This document shows, piece after piece, positions 1 to 10,700 of a stretch of DNA of 64,000 nucleotides. The stretch lies in NCBI GenBank assembly GCA_031472005.1, contig PZJY01000002.1, forward strand, positions 2,480,001 through 2,544,000. The letters run 5' to 3'. The position numbers and the translations under genes were made by a program. Origin of the DNA: Tetracladium setigerum (lineage: Eukaryota > Ascomycota > Leotiomycetes > Helotiales). The notes beneath the pieces were generated by a model. It searched no databases. It saw only the letters and a program-made list of their open reading frames with translations, and was not told where the DNA came from. How positions within the stretch are numbered: the first letter of the stretch is position 1; the number at the start of each line of letters is the position of its first letter.

Positions 1-2
1 AC

Positions 3-640
3 GAACACGAACTCTACGATTTAAACGTACGTGCATTTTTCCTTCCCCACCCCTCTCGACACTTGATCCTTATCCTAGGTAGCTAACACTATCACTCACA
101 GACTGACCCCCATCAAGTCAACAACATTTATCCTCACTCCTCCTCCAACCTCTCCCCCGAAAATCACATTCTCAATCACCCCCTCTCGAAAGTAATCCCT
201 CGCCTCGACGCTCTCCTCCTGATCACCAAATCATGCAAAGCCCATACCTGTGTTGATCCATGGTCTGTCATTCACCCCAAGGGAGATGTGAAGACGCTTG
301 ATGATGCATTGAGTGCGAGATTCGATGGGTTTTATGCTAGTCTGGGGAGAGCGAGAAGGTGGGATTTAGTAAGTGTGAGGGCGGGTATTTGACGAAGAGT
401 GAGGGACCGCAGGCGTTGGGGAAGGTGTTTGAGGAGGGGTTGTTTACTAAAATAAAATTGAGGGACGTAGGTAGTTTTGGGAATTTGCTTGGAGAGGGGA
501 AAATTATATTTCAGAAAAATAAGGTAGTTCTCGAAAAAAAGCTCGTTCAACGAGATGCGATGTGTAATGAAAATGTTATATTTTCTATTTACGCTAATTT
601 TCAACCGGAAGTTTGCAAAGTCAGATTCAATGGAAGGTAA
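3..640 (+). CDS. Arylsulfatase, C-terminal part (cut by window edge)
   Basis: Only the 3' end is in the window. A short exon (3-26, reading EHELYDLN) is followed by an intron at 27-101 (GTACGT...CACAG, branch-like GCTAAC), then an exon beginning TDPHQVNNIYP. This 'YDL..DP.Q..N' pattern, the downstream CKAHTCVDPW and the closing KCEGGYLTKSEGPQ resemble the C-terminal region of secreted fungal arylsulfatases, which hydrolyse sulfate esters; the catalytic N-terminal half is outside. The frame breaks near 358-359: the reading ...GRARR continues as VGFSKCEGGY one frame over, as if one G were missing. The last 65 or so residues to the stop at 638-640 are AT-rich and unlike the family, so the true stop may be earlier. 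Family call from memory of the motifs; exact substrate unknown. Confidence 0.6.
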
Positions 641-1246
641 TCTTCCATGCAATTTATTCAACAAAACGCGACATTCAAATCTATTGAGATTCCTGTAGTA
701 GGAACAGTAAGATCTTCTGTGATTGCTCTTGCCCTGAATTCTGCCATGATTTACCGCCTAAAACATCTTGGTTACGGCGCGCACGACAAAATTCGAGTAG
801 CCCTCGAGGTATTTAGCAAAGACATTGACGATACGAGGCAACACTACCCAACACACAGAATGAAGCTCGACAGTCGGAAGTTTGTGGCTAACGTTCGCCC
901 GGAAACCCACACACTAGGTCGCGACCTGCACAAGCGCCGCACACCGCTCCTCAAAACTATCTGCCTTGAGGTTCAGCCTTACAACGCCTGTCCTTATATG
1001 ATGGCAGTATGATGGGTTGCTTTGCTTCTCACATCGATGATGGACGGCGACGCGTTCAACTCATCAAATCCACGGGAAGATTTTGTCATCGCTTGATAGG
1101 AAGTTCGGTTACTCCTGCGTCCTTTTTAATAATACTATGGATTCGGGTTGATTTACTATTCAAAAGTAACTATCAGTCGTATATTCATATACGGTGCCCT
1201 CTACCTAGCCCTTTCTCATCTATATACTCTACCCCGACCAAAAAAA
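641..1246. other. Intergenic, no recognisable gene
   Basis: This stretch lies between the sulfatase stop and the convergent GH76 stop, so it should hold two 3' UTRs. One 121-codon open frame (647-1012, +) has no recognised domain and no splice signals that extend it; I do not support it as a gene. Confidence 0.4.
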
Positions 1247-3379
1247 TCATGTCCTTACAGGTTTCACCACGGCCGTCTCAACAGGAGTCATCTCCACTTC
1301 CCCAATTGTATCCAACCTGCCACTCCCACCACCACCACTCTCACTTCCACTTCCACCACTACTCATCACTGACGCCTTCTTCTCCAACACCCTCGAACTA
1401 CTCCTCCTCACAACCCTCTTCTTCCTTGCTGGCGCAACAGAATATTCCAATAGATCACTGTAGAGGAACCATGTTCCTATGATAACAGCAAGGATGAGTA
1501 CGGCGGTAATGAACCATGCGCCAATTTTGTCTTTAGTTTGGGATTGATCCACGTAGATAGGGACGTTGTAGGCGTCACTGTAGTTTTTGCCGGCGTCGGG
1601 AACACTCTGGGATGTTCCGCCGCTGTTGCTTGTTACCTGTATCATCAAGATGAGTCAGAACTAGTACTTAGATATCTGATACGGGGAGGCTTCTCGTGTA
1701 GATGATTTGAGAGAGGAAAAGAGAAAGAAGTAAAGAAAAAGGAAGAGGAGAAACTAACAGGTGGTTTTATCCCCGATCCACCACCACTGCTGCTACTTCC
1801 GTTCCCTGGCACATCAAGTGCAACGAGCGCACTGATCGTAATCTCCAACGCGCACATTTGCTGTCCCACTCCCATCTCCTCTTCAGCCAATACGTGGCTC
1901 GTATCATTCAAGTACCATTTGATCCCACATCTCGTGCCTTGCACTCCACCGTTACATTGCGCGTTTGCCGCGAGAATCGAAGGGCCGAGGAGACGATGGA
2001 CTTGGGCGTGTGTGAATGGTGCGAGCTGCGATGTTGATGTCATCCATCGCGAGACTATTTTTGAGGGATTAGATCTGAATATGTGGGGAAGAAAGTTGAG
2101 AGAGGAATTCTGGGGATGATGTAATTAATGAATGGGGAGCACAAACGGTAAGCTTTGAAAGATTTTTGATCGGGATTGCACTTATCCACTCGCTCGCAGA
2201 TTTCGGTCATGGGGCCGGCGCTGAAGAAGAATTCTTCGATGCGAGTGAGAAGTCTTTGTGTACGGTTCCTCCAGACTGGGGAGCCATCGGTCTGTGATTT
2301 TTCGACATTGTTAGAGCGACTTATTCTGGCAGCTGGACAGAAGAAACCGAAGGGGAGAAGAAGAGATAGAAAGAGAGTGGTGAGGCTTACAAGATTGTAC
2401 ATAGTAGATGCACCGCCCAAAAGTACACCTGCATTGTAACTCCATTGATTACGCTCCAACTCCGTACAATTCAACCTATCAGCCTCCGAATTATCGTAAA
2501 CATTATACGATGTGTTATCAATCAAACCAATTCTCCACATCCAATCCCACACCTTGACAGCCCAATCTTCATAAAGCTGCTCGCCGGTATACCTCGCCAA
2601 TCTCGCCGCAATCTGGAATAATAGACCATTCGAGATGGTATTCTTCAAGTCATACCCACCCTTGACATAGATCTGCCAGCGAAGTCCACCATTACAAGTC
2701 GAGGTATCCCAGCGGCCTATCTGTTCGTTGAAGACTGCTTGTGCGAGACCCAGCCAGGATGGCTCGCCCGGTCCAGGGTCAGGAAAGTTTTGTTCGGCTG
2801 CACTGAGAACGGCGACGGCCCAGAAGCCTTGGTCGTCGTTGCCAAGTGAGGAACGATGTTCTTTGGGCATGTAGTCGTCGTGTTCGCCAACCTGATAGAG
2901 AAGGGCTTGTTTTACTACGTCGTTGTAGGTGCTGTCACCCGTAAAGGCCCAGTAGTTAATTAAAGAGCCCCACATTGCTCCTGATTGCCACCACTTTGAG
3001 GAGAGTTAGTCTGTCTTCACTATTTTGGAGTGGATAGAAACAAAACACTCAGCCAGTATAGCTGTTTGCTTTTGGAGACGGATCAAAACTTGGGAATGCC
3101 ACTCTTCTACATACATAGTAAGGCGGGTATGGCAATACTCCGGGCGTCATGCCCGTCAAATTCCCTTTATATTCCGACATCATGTCAAAAGCTAGCGTGC
3201 CCGCAGCTCTTTTGATGGAATCTACATCCCACAACAACGATTAGCCAAAGCAACGTTACCATAATTATCATGGTTGAGGAAATCAACTCACCTGGGGATT
3301 TCAGATCTATCTTGATTGCGCTTGCGGTTTGCAAGAAACAGATGCTTAGCGCACCATATATCTGGATTAGCGACCACAT
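1247..3379 (-). CDS. GH76 endo-1,6-alpha-mannosidase (DFG5/DCW1 type)
   Basis: The gene starts at ATG 3379 with a signal peptide (MWSLIQIYGALSICFLQTASA), and five introns give a protein of about 490 residues. Central motifs fit family GH76: YPPYYWWQSGAMWG, NDDQGFWAVA with the paired catalytic aspartates, the CNGGLRWQI segment, and YNAGVLLGGAS. Such proteins act at the plasma membrane or wall, where they are thought to cross-link GPI-mannoproteins into the glucan. The last exon encodes a single transmembrane helix (about AWFITAVLILAVIIGTWFLY) followed by a basic, Ser/Gly-rich tail instead of a clear GPI signal, so this copy is probably a type I membrane enzyme facing outward. All junctions are canonical or near-canonical (GTTTGT...ATAG for one), with branch site ACTAAC in the second intron, and no frame breaks. 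Confident in the family; exact exon ends are approximate. Confidence 0.88.
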
Positions 3380-4894
3380 GATCCTGTTTTCTTGAAGTGG
3401 TGAGAAGTGAGGTTTGGTGAAACGCCTCTTTTGTGAAGATACGTAGATATGATTTGGTCAAACGGATAGCCGGATAGCGGAAGCGACCGGCTTCGTTGAA
3501 TTCTCTTCGTGAAGAATACTCAATAATATGGATGACAAGCGAGAGGGCGAAAAGATGGATCGTGGCTGTAACGAATGTATCGTCCAAAGATCAACACTTC
3601 ATATCCCACCCAGTCCAGTTCCTAACGAGGGTAGAGGTGCTCTAAATCGCGCAAGACATCCGCCTAGTCACTACAGGCAGTCGGTCATTCGTTCCTCGTC
3701 AAACCAAGCATCGTCGTTCCCTAACCAAGCTTTCCGTAGTTCGCATTTCGATGATCTAGGACAAGAAGTGATGGGAGATAGGGGAGATATAGTTCGGAAG
3801 ACGTTGGAGTGAGGTTCCAATACTTGGCCCACCTCGTATCGGTACCAGCACATTTTGCTCTTGGCAGTGAGATCTCGTGCGGCGCAGGATAATTATAAAT
3901 GTTCCATGCATCTGCCCTTCCCGCAACTCTAGAAACATGGAAATTTCCCAGCCAATGATAAACAGTGGAGGAATTGCTTCAAAAACAACTCTATTGTTCA
4001 GTTGTCCGTGCGAGCTTTGCTTTTCAAATCGAAAACAGGCAGATCCTGACTGATGGGTTTTTCGTGGTGGTCCCATCCCCGGATACGGAAAATGAACCAA
4101 TCTCACCACATCGTGACCGCTTGGCAAGTTCAGGCCACGCGTCGTGGGTCTGCCGGACGAAATAGGCTAATGGTTAAATAGGACGATAATTGTCATCTTT
4201 TTGGCCTTGAGACTCCAAGAAAGGCATCTCGTAGAGTTGTGTTCGTTCTATGTATGCTCGTGTTGTCGAGATTCCACGCGGCGTTCGTCTTGTGCTATGA
4301 AAAAGTTCTTATAAAGTGCTGACGGATAGACCTATCCGATGATCAGATAGAGGATGGATAAAATATGATGGGGAAATACGAGAGGTCTCTGCAACTCGCA
4401 ATCTTGGTTTTCGTATTCTGTGGTCCCTGATGATATAAGACTGGTATGGCGAGCTTGACGAACACTCGCTGTAAACACCAGGTCAAGTGAAGCGATCTTC
4501 GTCCGACGGTCTGGAGGTTGATTCTGATTGAAGCATCTGGCAGACGCCCAATTCTTCTTCGAATCGAAGCGATGCTGTCCTGCTCGAAGGGTATCAATTG
4601 TCGCAGGAGCTCGAGTAACTGCACAAAACTGTGCTGCTGAACAATAAGTACTTACCCAAAATGCTAGTGATAAGAAGGGATTTGGATGAATGGGCAAAAA
4701 AAGATGAATGCTATCATGGTCATGGGGAAAAGAGACGGGAGAAGAAAAGGAGGGCACAAGCAGAAAAATTAGAGACACACAGAAGACCTCAAAAAGCTGC
4801 GAAAAACTCTCCACAGCGCCATGCAAAATCAGTATGAGTGAATGGGTACGCCGAAATTCTATGTCTGTCTATCTATTCTTCTTCTTCTTCTTCT
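3380..4894. other. Intergenic region, no supported gene
   Basis: The region is upstream of the GH76 start and downstream of the LHS1 stop. It contains several overlapping short open frames on both strands, none with a recognisable domain or consistent splice structure, and a (TTC)n microsatellite near 4875-4898 just past the LHS1 stop. The first few hundred bases after 3379 should contain the GH76 promoter. Confidence 0.4.
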
Positions 4895-7800
4895 TCACAA
4901 CTCGTCGTGTTTTGTATCCGACTTCTCTGTTGCTGGTGCCTCACTGCCTTTCTCTGCTTCACTAGCGGCTTCATCGGCCTCACCACGATCCTCAGCGGCC
5001 TTTTCAAGGAATGCCTTCAATTCCTCCTCGCTAGGCATCTCGCCATCTTCGCCCATAATATCGGCAAAGTTCAAGGTCTTCGCACCCTTGGGTGCAGATG
5101 CCGTCTTGGATTTAGAGCCCTTCTTGGTCTTCGACGACTTGGCCTTTGGCTTCTTCGTAGCAGTCTTCTTAGCCTTCGGTTTGGGTGGTGTGACGACCTT
5201 CAAACTCCTCATGACGACGTCCACTCGTGCGTCCTGAAGCTCTTTAATCTTCGCCTCAATATCCACAACCAAGAGAGTTGGCTCTTCGGTGGCAGCGAGC
5301 TTTTCTTGCGCAGCCAATTGGGCTGTAAGCCAGGACGAAACCTCCTTGTGAAGTTTCTCTAGAGGAGCTAGATCCGCGGCGTTGAAGTGAACAGTTGGTG
5401 GTGCCTCGGTCTCTGTCTCGACCGGAGCAGTGGTTGTTGAAGTTGGCTCTTCGTCTTCTAGCCCTTCGAATTCTGCCGCCTTGGACGCCTCTGATGGAGC
5501 TGCGGATGGGTTGACGATGCCGATGCCGATGCCGATGCCGATGCCGATGCCGAACTCTTCGAACTCCAGCTCTCAATTGCAGCCTCCTCCTTGGCAATTT
5601 GTTGGGTAACTCTGTCCACAACACCTTGGGTGTCCTCGAGCCCAGCTTGGAGCTCCTTGATCTTGGCAGGCCTATCCGCTGCTTCCTCCTGTCGTTTCTG
5701 GATTGGCGCAACAACATCTTTAATAGCCTTGAATTTAGCCTTCAACTCTTCCCGACTGGCATCAGACCCGCCGGAGTAAATCCAGTCACTTGCATCAGAG
5801 CTCAGAGTTTCGAGATTTTCTCTCTCTGCTGCCGTAGATACAGCGACAAAATCCTCATTATCCAAAAGATCGCGGACCTTGTAAGTAAACCCTTCCAATT
5901 GATTAAGGGCTTCCTCGCGAAGTCGGCGAGCCTTGTCAGAGCCCTCAAATGCAACAAGTCTGTCCTTCATTCTGGCAAGCTCTGCAGCTGGCAATTGTGG
6001 AACACCTTTGATTTCTTTTGTGAAAAGAATTGGGATAACTTCCAAACGCTTTGCGGGAGCCGCGGCCTTCGCCTTTGCGTCTTTCGAGTCTTTAGCTGAA
6101 ACGGACGCTGATCCTGATGATGAGGATGTGCTCGTAGTTGAGGTGGACTCCTCGGTAATGGTGGAAGTGTTGGTCTCTTCACCATCCTCAGAGAGTGGTG
6201 CTTGGTCTTTCTTACCGAAACCGAAAGCACCCTTGATGCTATCAACAACGCCGGCCTTCTCCTTGTCCACCTCACAGTCAACGACGAATTTGGTAACCTC
6301 CACTTCGCCGTTGCTTGGAGAAAGACGAGTGGTCATTCTAACATAGATATCGGAATCGATGCAAGAAAACTTTTCTTTGAGATGGTTGACAGTCTCGGTC
6401 AAATTTTTTGTTGTGATTGTGACAAGGTCCTTTTCATCGGGTCCAGAGGAAACGTTCTCTGAAGCTGGAACAACCTGGAAAAAGTCGACGGAGAAATCCT
6501 CATGATTCTTGAAGGTGTACTGCTTTTCTGCTCCAAGGAACGAGGTTGGTTTCCAGAGCTTTTGAATCTGTTGCTTATCTTTGTGAGAGGTCCATCTCAT
6601 GGAGGCAGCGTATGCTGCGCCTTCTGAGGCTCGGATATCCTTGACTCTGAATGAAGGACTAAGAACAGCGCCCCTGAAACCAGCACCAAATACAGCAGCT
6701 TCATCAGAGTTTACATTTGTTCGGATCTTCTCGGCATTACCAACAACTTTCTCAAGTGCCTTTTGGACAAATGGTGTACGAGTTGCTCCACCGTTGAGAA
6801 TGACAGAGTCGAGGTCCTTGACGCTCATCTCTGCCATGTCCAAGGCGTTTTGGATTGCAATTGCAATTCGAGCTGCATATGGCTCGGCCAAAGCTTCGAA
6901 TTCAACACGGGTAAGCTTGTATCGGAAGTCAACATCCTCGTACAATCCTTCAAATCCTGCTTGAGTGTGGGCGTTTGCGCTGAGAATTTGTCTCAGTCGT
7001 TCGGCTTCCTTCCACAACTTTGCAGCTGCTCTTCCATGTGCTTTGACGGATTCGACAGTTGGTGACACGCTCTTTGCGGCTGGTGATGCAACAAATTGTG
7101 CAACCATGTCGTCTACAATGATGGCATTGAGCGCATCGCCGCCCAATGTCCTGTCCCATCCGCTACCCAAAACTTGAACTTCCTGAATGGTCTTGTTGAA
7201 TCTTCCAACATCCTTGACCGTTCGTCCCTGGAACTTCAAAATCGTGGCTTTGGTAGACCCAGCTCCCATGTCAAAAACCATGTGGTATTCTGGCTTTCCA
7301 CCCTCGGTAATGCTTGGGAATGTTCGGGTAGTGGCGTAGTTCAATCCTACCGCCAAACCGTCACTGACCATATCCAACACTCTGAGGCCAGCCAAATCTG
7401 CCGCCAGGAGGATCGCTCGCTTTTCCTCGGCAGTGTAGAATGCTGGAATTGTAATGACCAAATCCTTGACGCTGCTGTGTTTTCCGGCCAGGGCTTCCGC
7501 GTTCTTCTGAATGCTCTGAAATTCCATAGCCAGTATTTCCTCGACCGTCCATGCCAACTCGTCCTCCGCGAACGATTTGCTCTTAAACGCAGCTGTGCCC
7601 CTTGTCTTGTCCGACTCCAGGCTCAAGGCGGGATGGCGAAAGGCGTATTCCTTTACCAATGGGTTTTCTGTCGACAGGCCCAGGAGGGGCTTCAGGTTGG
7701 GGTACACATCTTGGGGGAATCTGGCCGAGAGCGCAATTGCGTCTGATCCGTACAATCGTTCGGGGAAGTCGCCGCTCTTGATATTCTTCGAGGGTTTGAA

Positions 7801-7998
7801 AGTGACCGCTGACATTTCCTTCCGCCGCGAGTCTTTCGTCAAGACAATTTCGAGAGGAATTCCGGGCTTAACCAGAGCTGCTTTAATGTATTCGGTTCCC
7901 AAGTCTACGCCTAGAACGGCAGACACGGCGAGCGCCGAAGTAAAGAGGTAGAAGAGACATGTGAGGGCGAGCAATGGGGATGAAAGTGCTTTCGCCAT
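4895..7998 (-). CDS. lhs1: ER-lumenal Hsp70-family chaperone LHS1/GRP170
   Basis: This is a large Hsp70-superfamily protein (about 1,030 residues) that begins with a signal peptide (ATG 7998) and ends in the ER-retention signal HDEL. The ATPase domain shows VLGVDLGTEYIKAALVKPG (phosphate 1), MVFDMGAGSTKATI (phosphate 2) and VILNGGATRTPFVQ (adenosine). A long acidic, Ser/Thr-rich insertion and helical C-terminal half follow, as in GRP170/LHS1, the nucleotide-exchange partner of BiP/Kar2 in ER protein import and folding. The reading frame is continuous from 7998 to the hexanucleotide repeat at 5515-5553; beyond it the family sequence (VNPSAAPSEASKAAEFEG ... HDEL) is in the next frame and is open to 4895. 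That needs either one extra base or a short unrecognised intron. No intron with good signals fits. A UPR-like element lies 130 bp upstream (8126-8138). Gene identity is secure; the junction is not. Confidence 0.92.
5515..5553. repeat. Hexanucleotide CGATGC microsatellite inside lhs1
   Basis: There are six perfect CGATGC units plus CGA. On the coding strand it reads Ser-Ala repeats in the upstream frame and Gly-Ile repeats in the downstream (HDEL) frame. The lhs1 frame change falls in or next to this repeat; copy-number change by whole 6-bp units would not alter the frame. Confidence 0.95.
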
Positions 7999-8770
7999 GT
8001 TGGGCGGGGAGGAGGAGGGGTTCTGCTAAATGAGTGAAGCAGTCTTGGTGAGTTGTGGGAAGTCAAGTGTTGATATGTTTTTCAGAGCTGGCGCAAGGTA
8101 ATATAAAATGTGTCCTCATGCACATCTGGCCAGCGTGTTAAGGAATTGAAGAAGACAACGTGTGGGGTATTTCTGTGACGAAGCTATCCCGAGTCCAGAC
8201 ATATAATATTAATCAACTTGAGGACACTCCGACACTCTGACGACCAAGCCGACTTTGGACATAAAGGACACTTTGCCAATACTCTGATACAGCGGGAGCT
8301 TGGAGCCATAAAATTGTGGGCGGCCTGAGGTTTCCACCCAAGGCGGTGTGAATCTTGGTGTGAATTTGGTCGCAGCGCCAAGCACGTGTTTGCCCATGAA
8401 TAATGATATCACCAACCCCAGTACGCCATTGATCGACTACCCATACTCTCACAAATAGCTACATCTCATGGCACTATGGCACTATGGAGTTGATATACCT
8501 TACTAGGTATACTTCGAAGTACAGTACTTCCAGTTAGATAGCTGCAATTGTGGCCAGCAAGATCTGCGTGATCAACACACCCAAATCACTGTACGTAAAT
8601 AAGGTAATAAACAACCTCCCCCCCACAAGGTAAGACTACAACACCACGATCAACAAGCCCTCGGGGACATTCTCCCTTCTTCCTACTGTACCCAAGATCA
8701 ACAACTGCAGCGATAGCTACTACCCAATCACTCATAGAGAGGATTCAACCTTAGACTTCTCTATTTCACA
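7999..8770. other. Divergent promoter region between lhs1 and the GNAT gene
   Basis: The two neighbours are transcribed away from each other, so both promoters must lie here. It holds the CAGCGTG element described separately and a pyrimidine-rich leader just before the GNAT ATG at 8771. Short minus-strand open frames at 8184-8452 show no domain. Confidence 0.5.
8126..8138 (+). promoter_or_regulatory. UPRE-like element (CTGGCCAGCGTGT) upstream of lhs1
   Basis: The sequence matches the yeast KAR2 unfolded-protein-response element around its core CAGCGTG, including the flanking CTGG and the T after the core. It sits 128-140 bp upstream of the lhs1 ATG, in reverse orientation relative to the gene. 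LHS1 is a known target of the Hac1-driven unfolded protein response in yeast, so a Hac1/HacA site here is sensible. Function is inferred from sequence only. Confidence 0.55.
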
Positions 8771-9628
8771 ATGTCTGCCACCCCTTTCATCTCCTTTCTA
8801 GGCCCGACCAACCTAGATGGATATAACCGCAAGCTCCCGCCTACTGAGCAGCCAGAAAACATCCCCAAAACCTTCCTAGATGCCATGGAAGTTCGAGAAA
8901 AGGTTTTTGTGGAGGAGCAGGGCGTCCCTCTAGACAACGAATTCGATTCGGACGATGCACGAGCTTGCCATTGGGTTTGTCCTCACCCACTGTATACTGT
9001 GCCCACAACTCGACTAAAAAGTCTTTTTTCAGGTTGTATATGCATCTATCAATACAACGACCGACCCCGAAGTGACAGATGCAGACGGTAATATCCTTAC
9101 GAGGAAGAAGAGCATTTCGAGAAGTGTACCCATAGGTACTATTCGCCTCGTTCCTTTCCCGCACCCACCACATCCCGAAGTAAATTCTACCTATACCGCG
9201 GACGCCCTTGAAACAGGCGGAGACGATGCTCCCTTGAATCCTCCACCATACATTGTTGACCGAGAAACAACCCACCATGATGGTAAAGAGCCATATATTA
9301 AGCTGGGGCGTCTGGCCGTGTTGAAGGAGTTTCGGGGATCGGGCATCGCGAGACTGATCGTGAATGCGCCCTTGGCATGGGCAAAGCAAAATCCAAAATA
9401 CTTCAACCCCTCTGTTAAGAGTATGGGCATGGAAAACGTCGGTGCTAGTAGCGCTGAAGAAATCCCGAAGTGGAAGGGTTTGGTATGCGTTCACGCCCAG
9501 GAACAAGTCGAGAAGATCTGGGCAAGGTGGGGTTTGAATTGGACGAGAAGATGGGTACTTGGGTAGAAGAGGGCATCACGCATGTTGGAATGTTCCAAAG
9601 ACTCAATATCGAGAACAGCAGCGCATGA
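8771..9628 (+). CDS. GNAT-family N-acetyltransferase
   Basis: Exon 1 (8771-8974) and exon 2 (from 9033) flank an intron GTTTGT...TTTCAG at 8975-9032 with branch ACTAAA. The N-terminus has VREKVFVEEQGVPLDNEFD, typical of the YjcF/ElaA-like GNAT group, and the acetyl-CoA motif A is LGRLAVLKEFRGSGIA. The substrate cannot be told. The first open frame stops at 9566 after ...EQVEKIWARWG, but the conserved C-terminus (GFELDEKMGTWVEEGITHVGMF in the family pattern) is present one frame over and runs to TGA 9626-9628. One missing A near 9524-9525 explains this and gives WAKVGFELD at the junction. Predicted length about 265 residues, normal for the family. Confidence 0.82.
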
Positions 9629-10700
9629 ACGGCTGCGAACTATGAATTACGATTGTTTACTCTGCTTCTCGGACCTTGGAATCCACCTGATATCTCTCGA
9701 TATGATCTCGCCTATGACCTAGACATATAATGCCATTTACACCCACTCAATGAAATATTTTGCTTTGATTTCTTAATGCAATCTGCTAACGGGTTGTCAG
9801 AGCAGGTATATGCAACAAGTTACAAGCATATCTGACCAGATGCCTTCCAAGTAACAGGCTCATCGAGGGACAGTGATTCGCATCGTACCGTACTCCCTTC
9901 TTATGCTGAATCTGGATCTTTGAACTGGAGCTTCATTTTTGTTAGAGCTTAATCTCTCCAGATACTTCAAATCCATAGCCAACGTGGCAGCACTCAACCA
10001 AAACTCGAAGTCCAGCACTCAGGAGGTACAAAGCATCTCGTTCCAATTTTTACCAAAAAAAACAGCTCTATTCTCCTTTCTCACAAGCACAAAATTAGGT
10101 ATCGACTGAGTCAGACAACAATAGCCCATACGAGTTTGAATCTTCCGACCTCTTCGAACTCCAAAGTTCGACAAATTGTTTTCTCGTAAAGCTCCAACAT
10201 TTGATGTCATCAATTCACGCAAATCACATTGTCAATCTCCCACAATAGCATCCGGAAAGGCTTGATTTGAAACCAGACCCCCTCTGAAGACAGCCTTACT
10301 GTCCCACTCAAGGATCATGCGGATACTTCGTCAGAACCCTAATTCTCACAATGTTTACCGCTGTGCCGCGATGAATGGAATTCCCGCGGCGTCTGTAGGC
10401 ATTTTAGGAGGCGAAGCCTGGTCCCAGACTCCCCAAAACAAGGGGTAAGCGAGGCGGAGCTCCAATGAGACGAGGTCTGCACAGACACCAACAGTGAATC
10501 CTACGCGCCAGCCTCCTGTCAGACCAATTTTATGTCAAAGGATGATTCTGGCTATAAGGGGATGCTGGGGTCCTTTTAGAGGTTACAGTTGTACATGCGA
10601 TTTTTATCATTCTCTTGTTCCTACGTTCCTTTTCGCTGCATCACTTTCGTTGGGTTGTGGTGGTTCTTGTTTTGTATGTGGATTCCTTGGCAGAGGAAGA
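9629..10700. other. Intergenic, no supported gene
   Basis: It holds the 3' UTR of the acetyltransferase gene and the promoter of the membrane-protein gene. A 67-codon minus-strand frame at 10019-10222 has no domain. The open frame upstream of ATG 10701 begins at a GTG and is probably leader sequence. Confidence 0.45.

Noticed and set aside
647..1012. 121-codon plus-strand frame after the sulfatase
   Set aside because: It begins at an ATG but has no recognised domain and lies where the sulfatase 3' UTR should be.
4332..4826. Minus-strand 164-codon frame between GH76 and lhs1
   Set aside because: Ser/Phe/Leu-biased with no domain, and it overlaps another frame of the same region; no splice continuation.
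9520..9530. Programmed ribosomal frameshifting as the cause of the breaks
   Set aside because: No slippery heptamer or shared stimulatory structure is seen, and the breaks occur at unrelated runs in many different genes.
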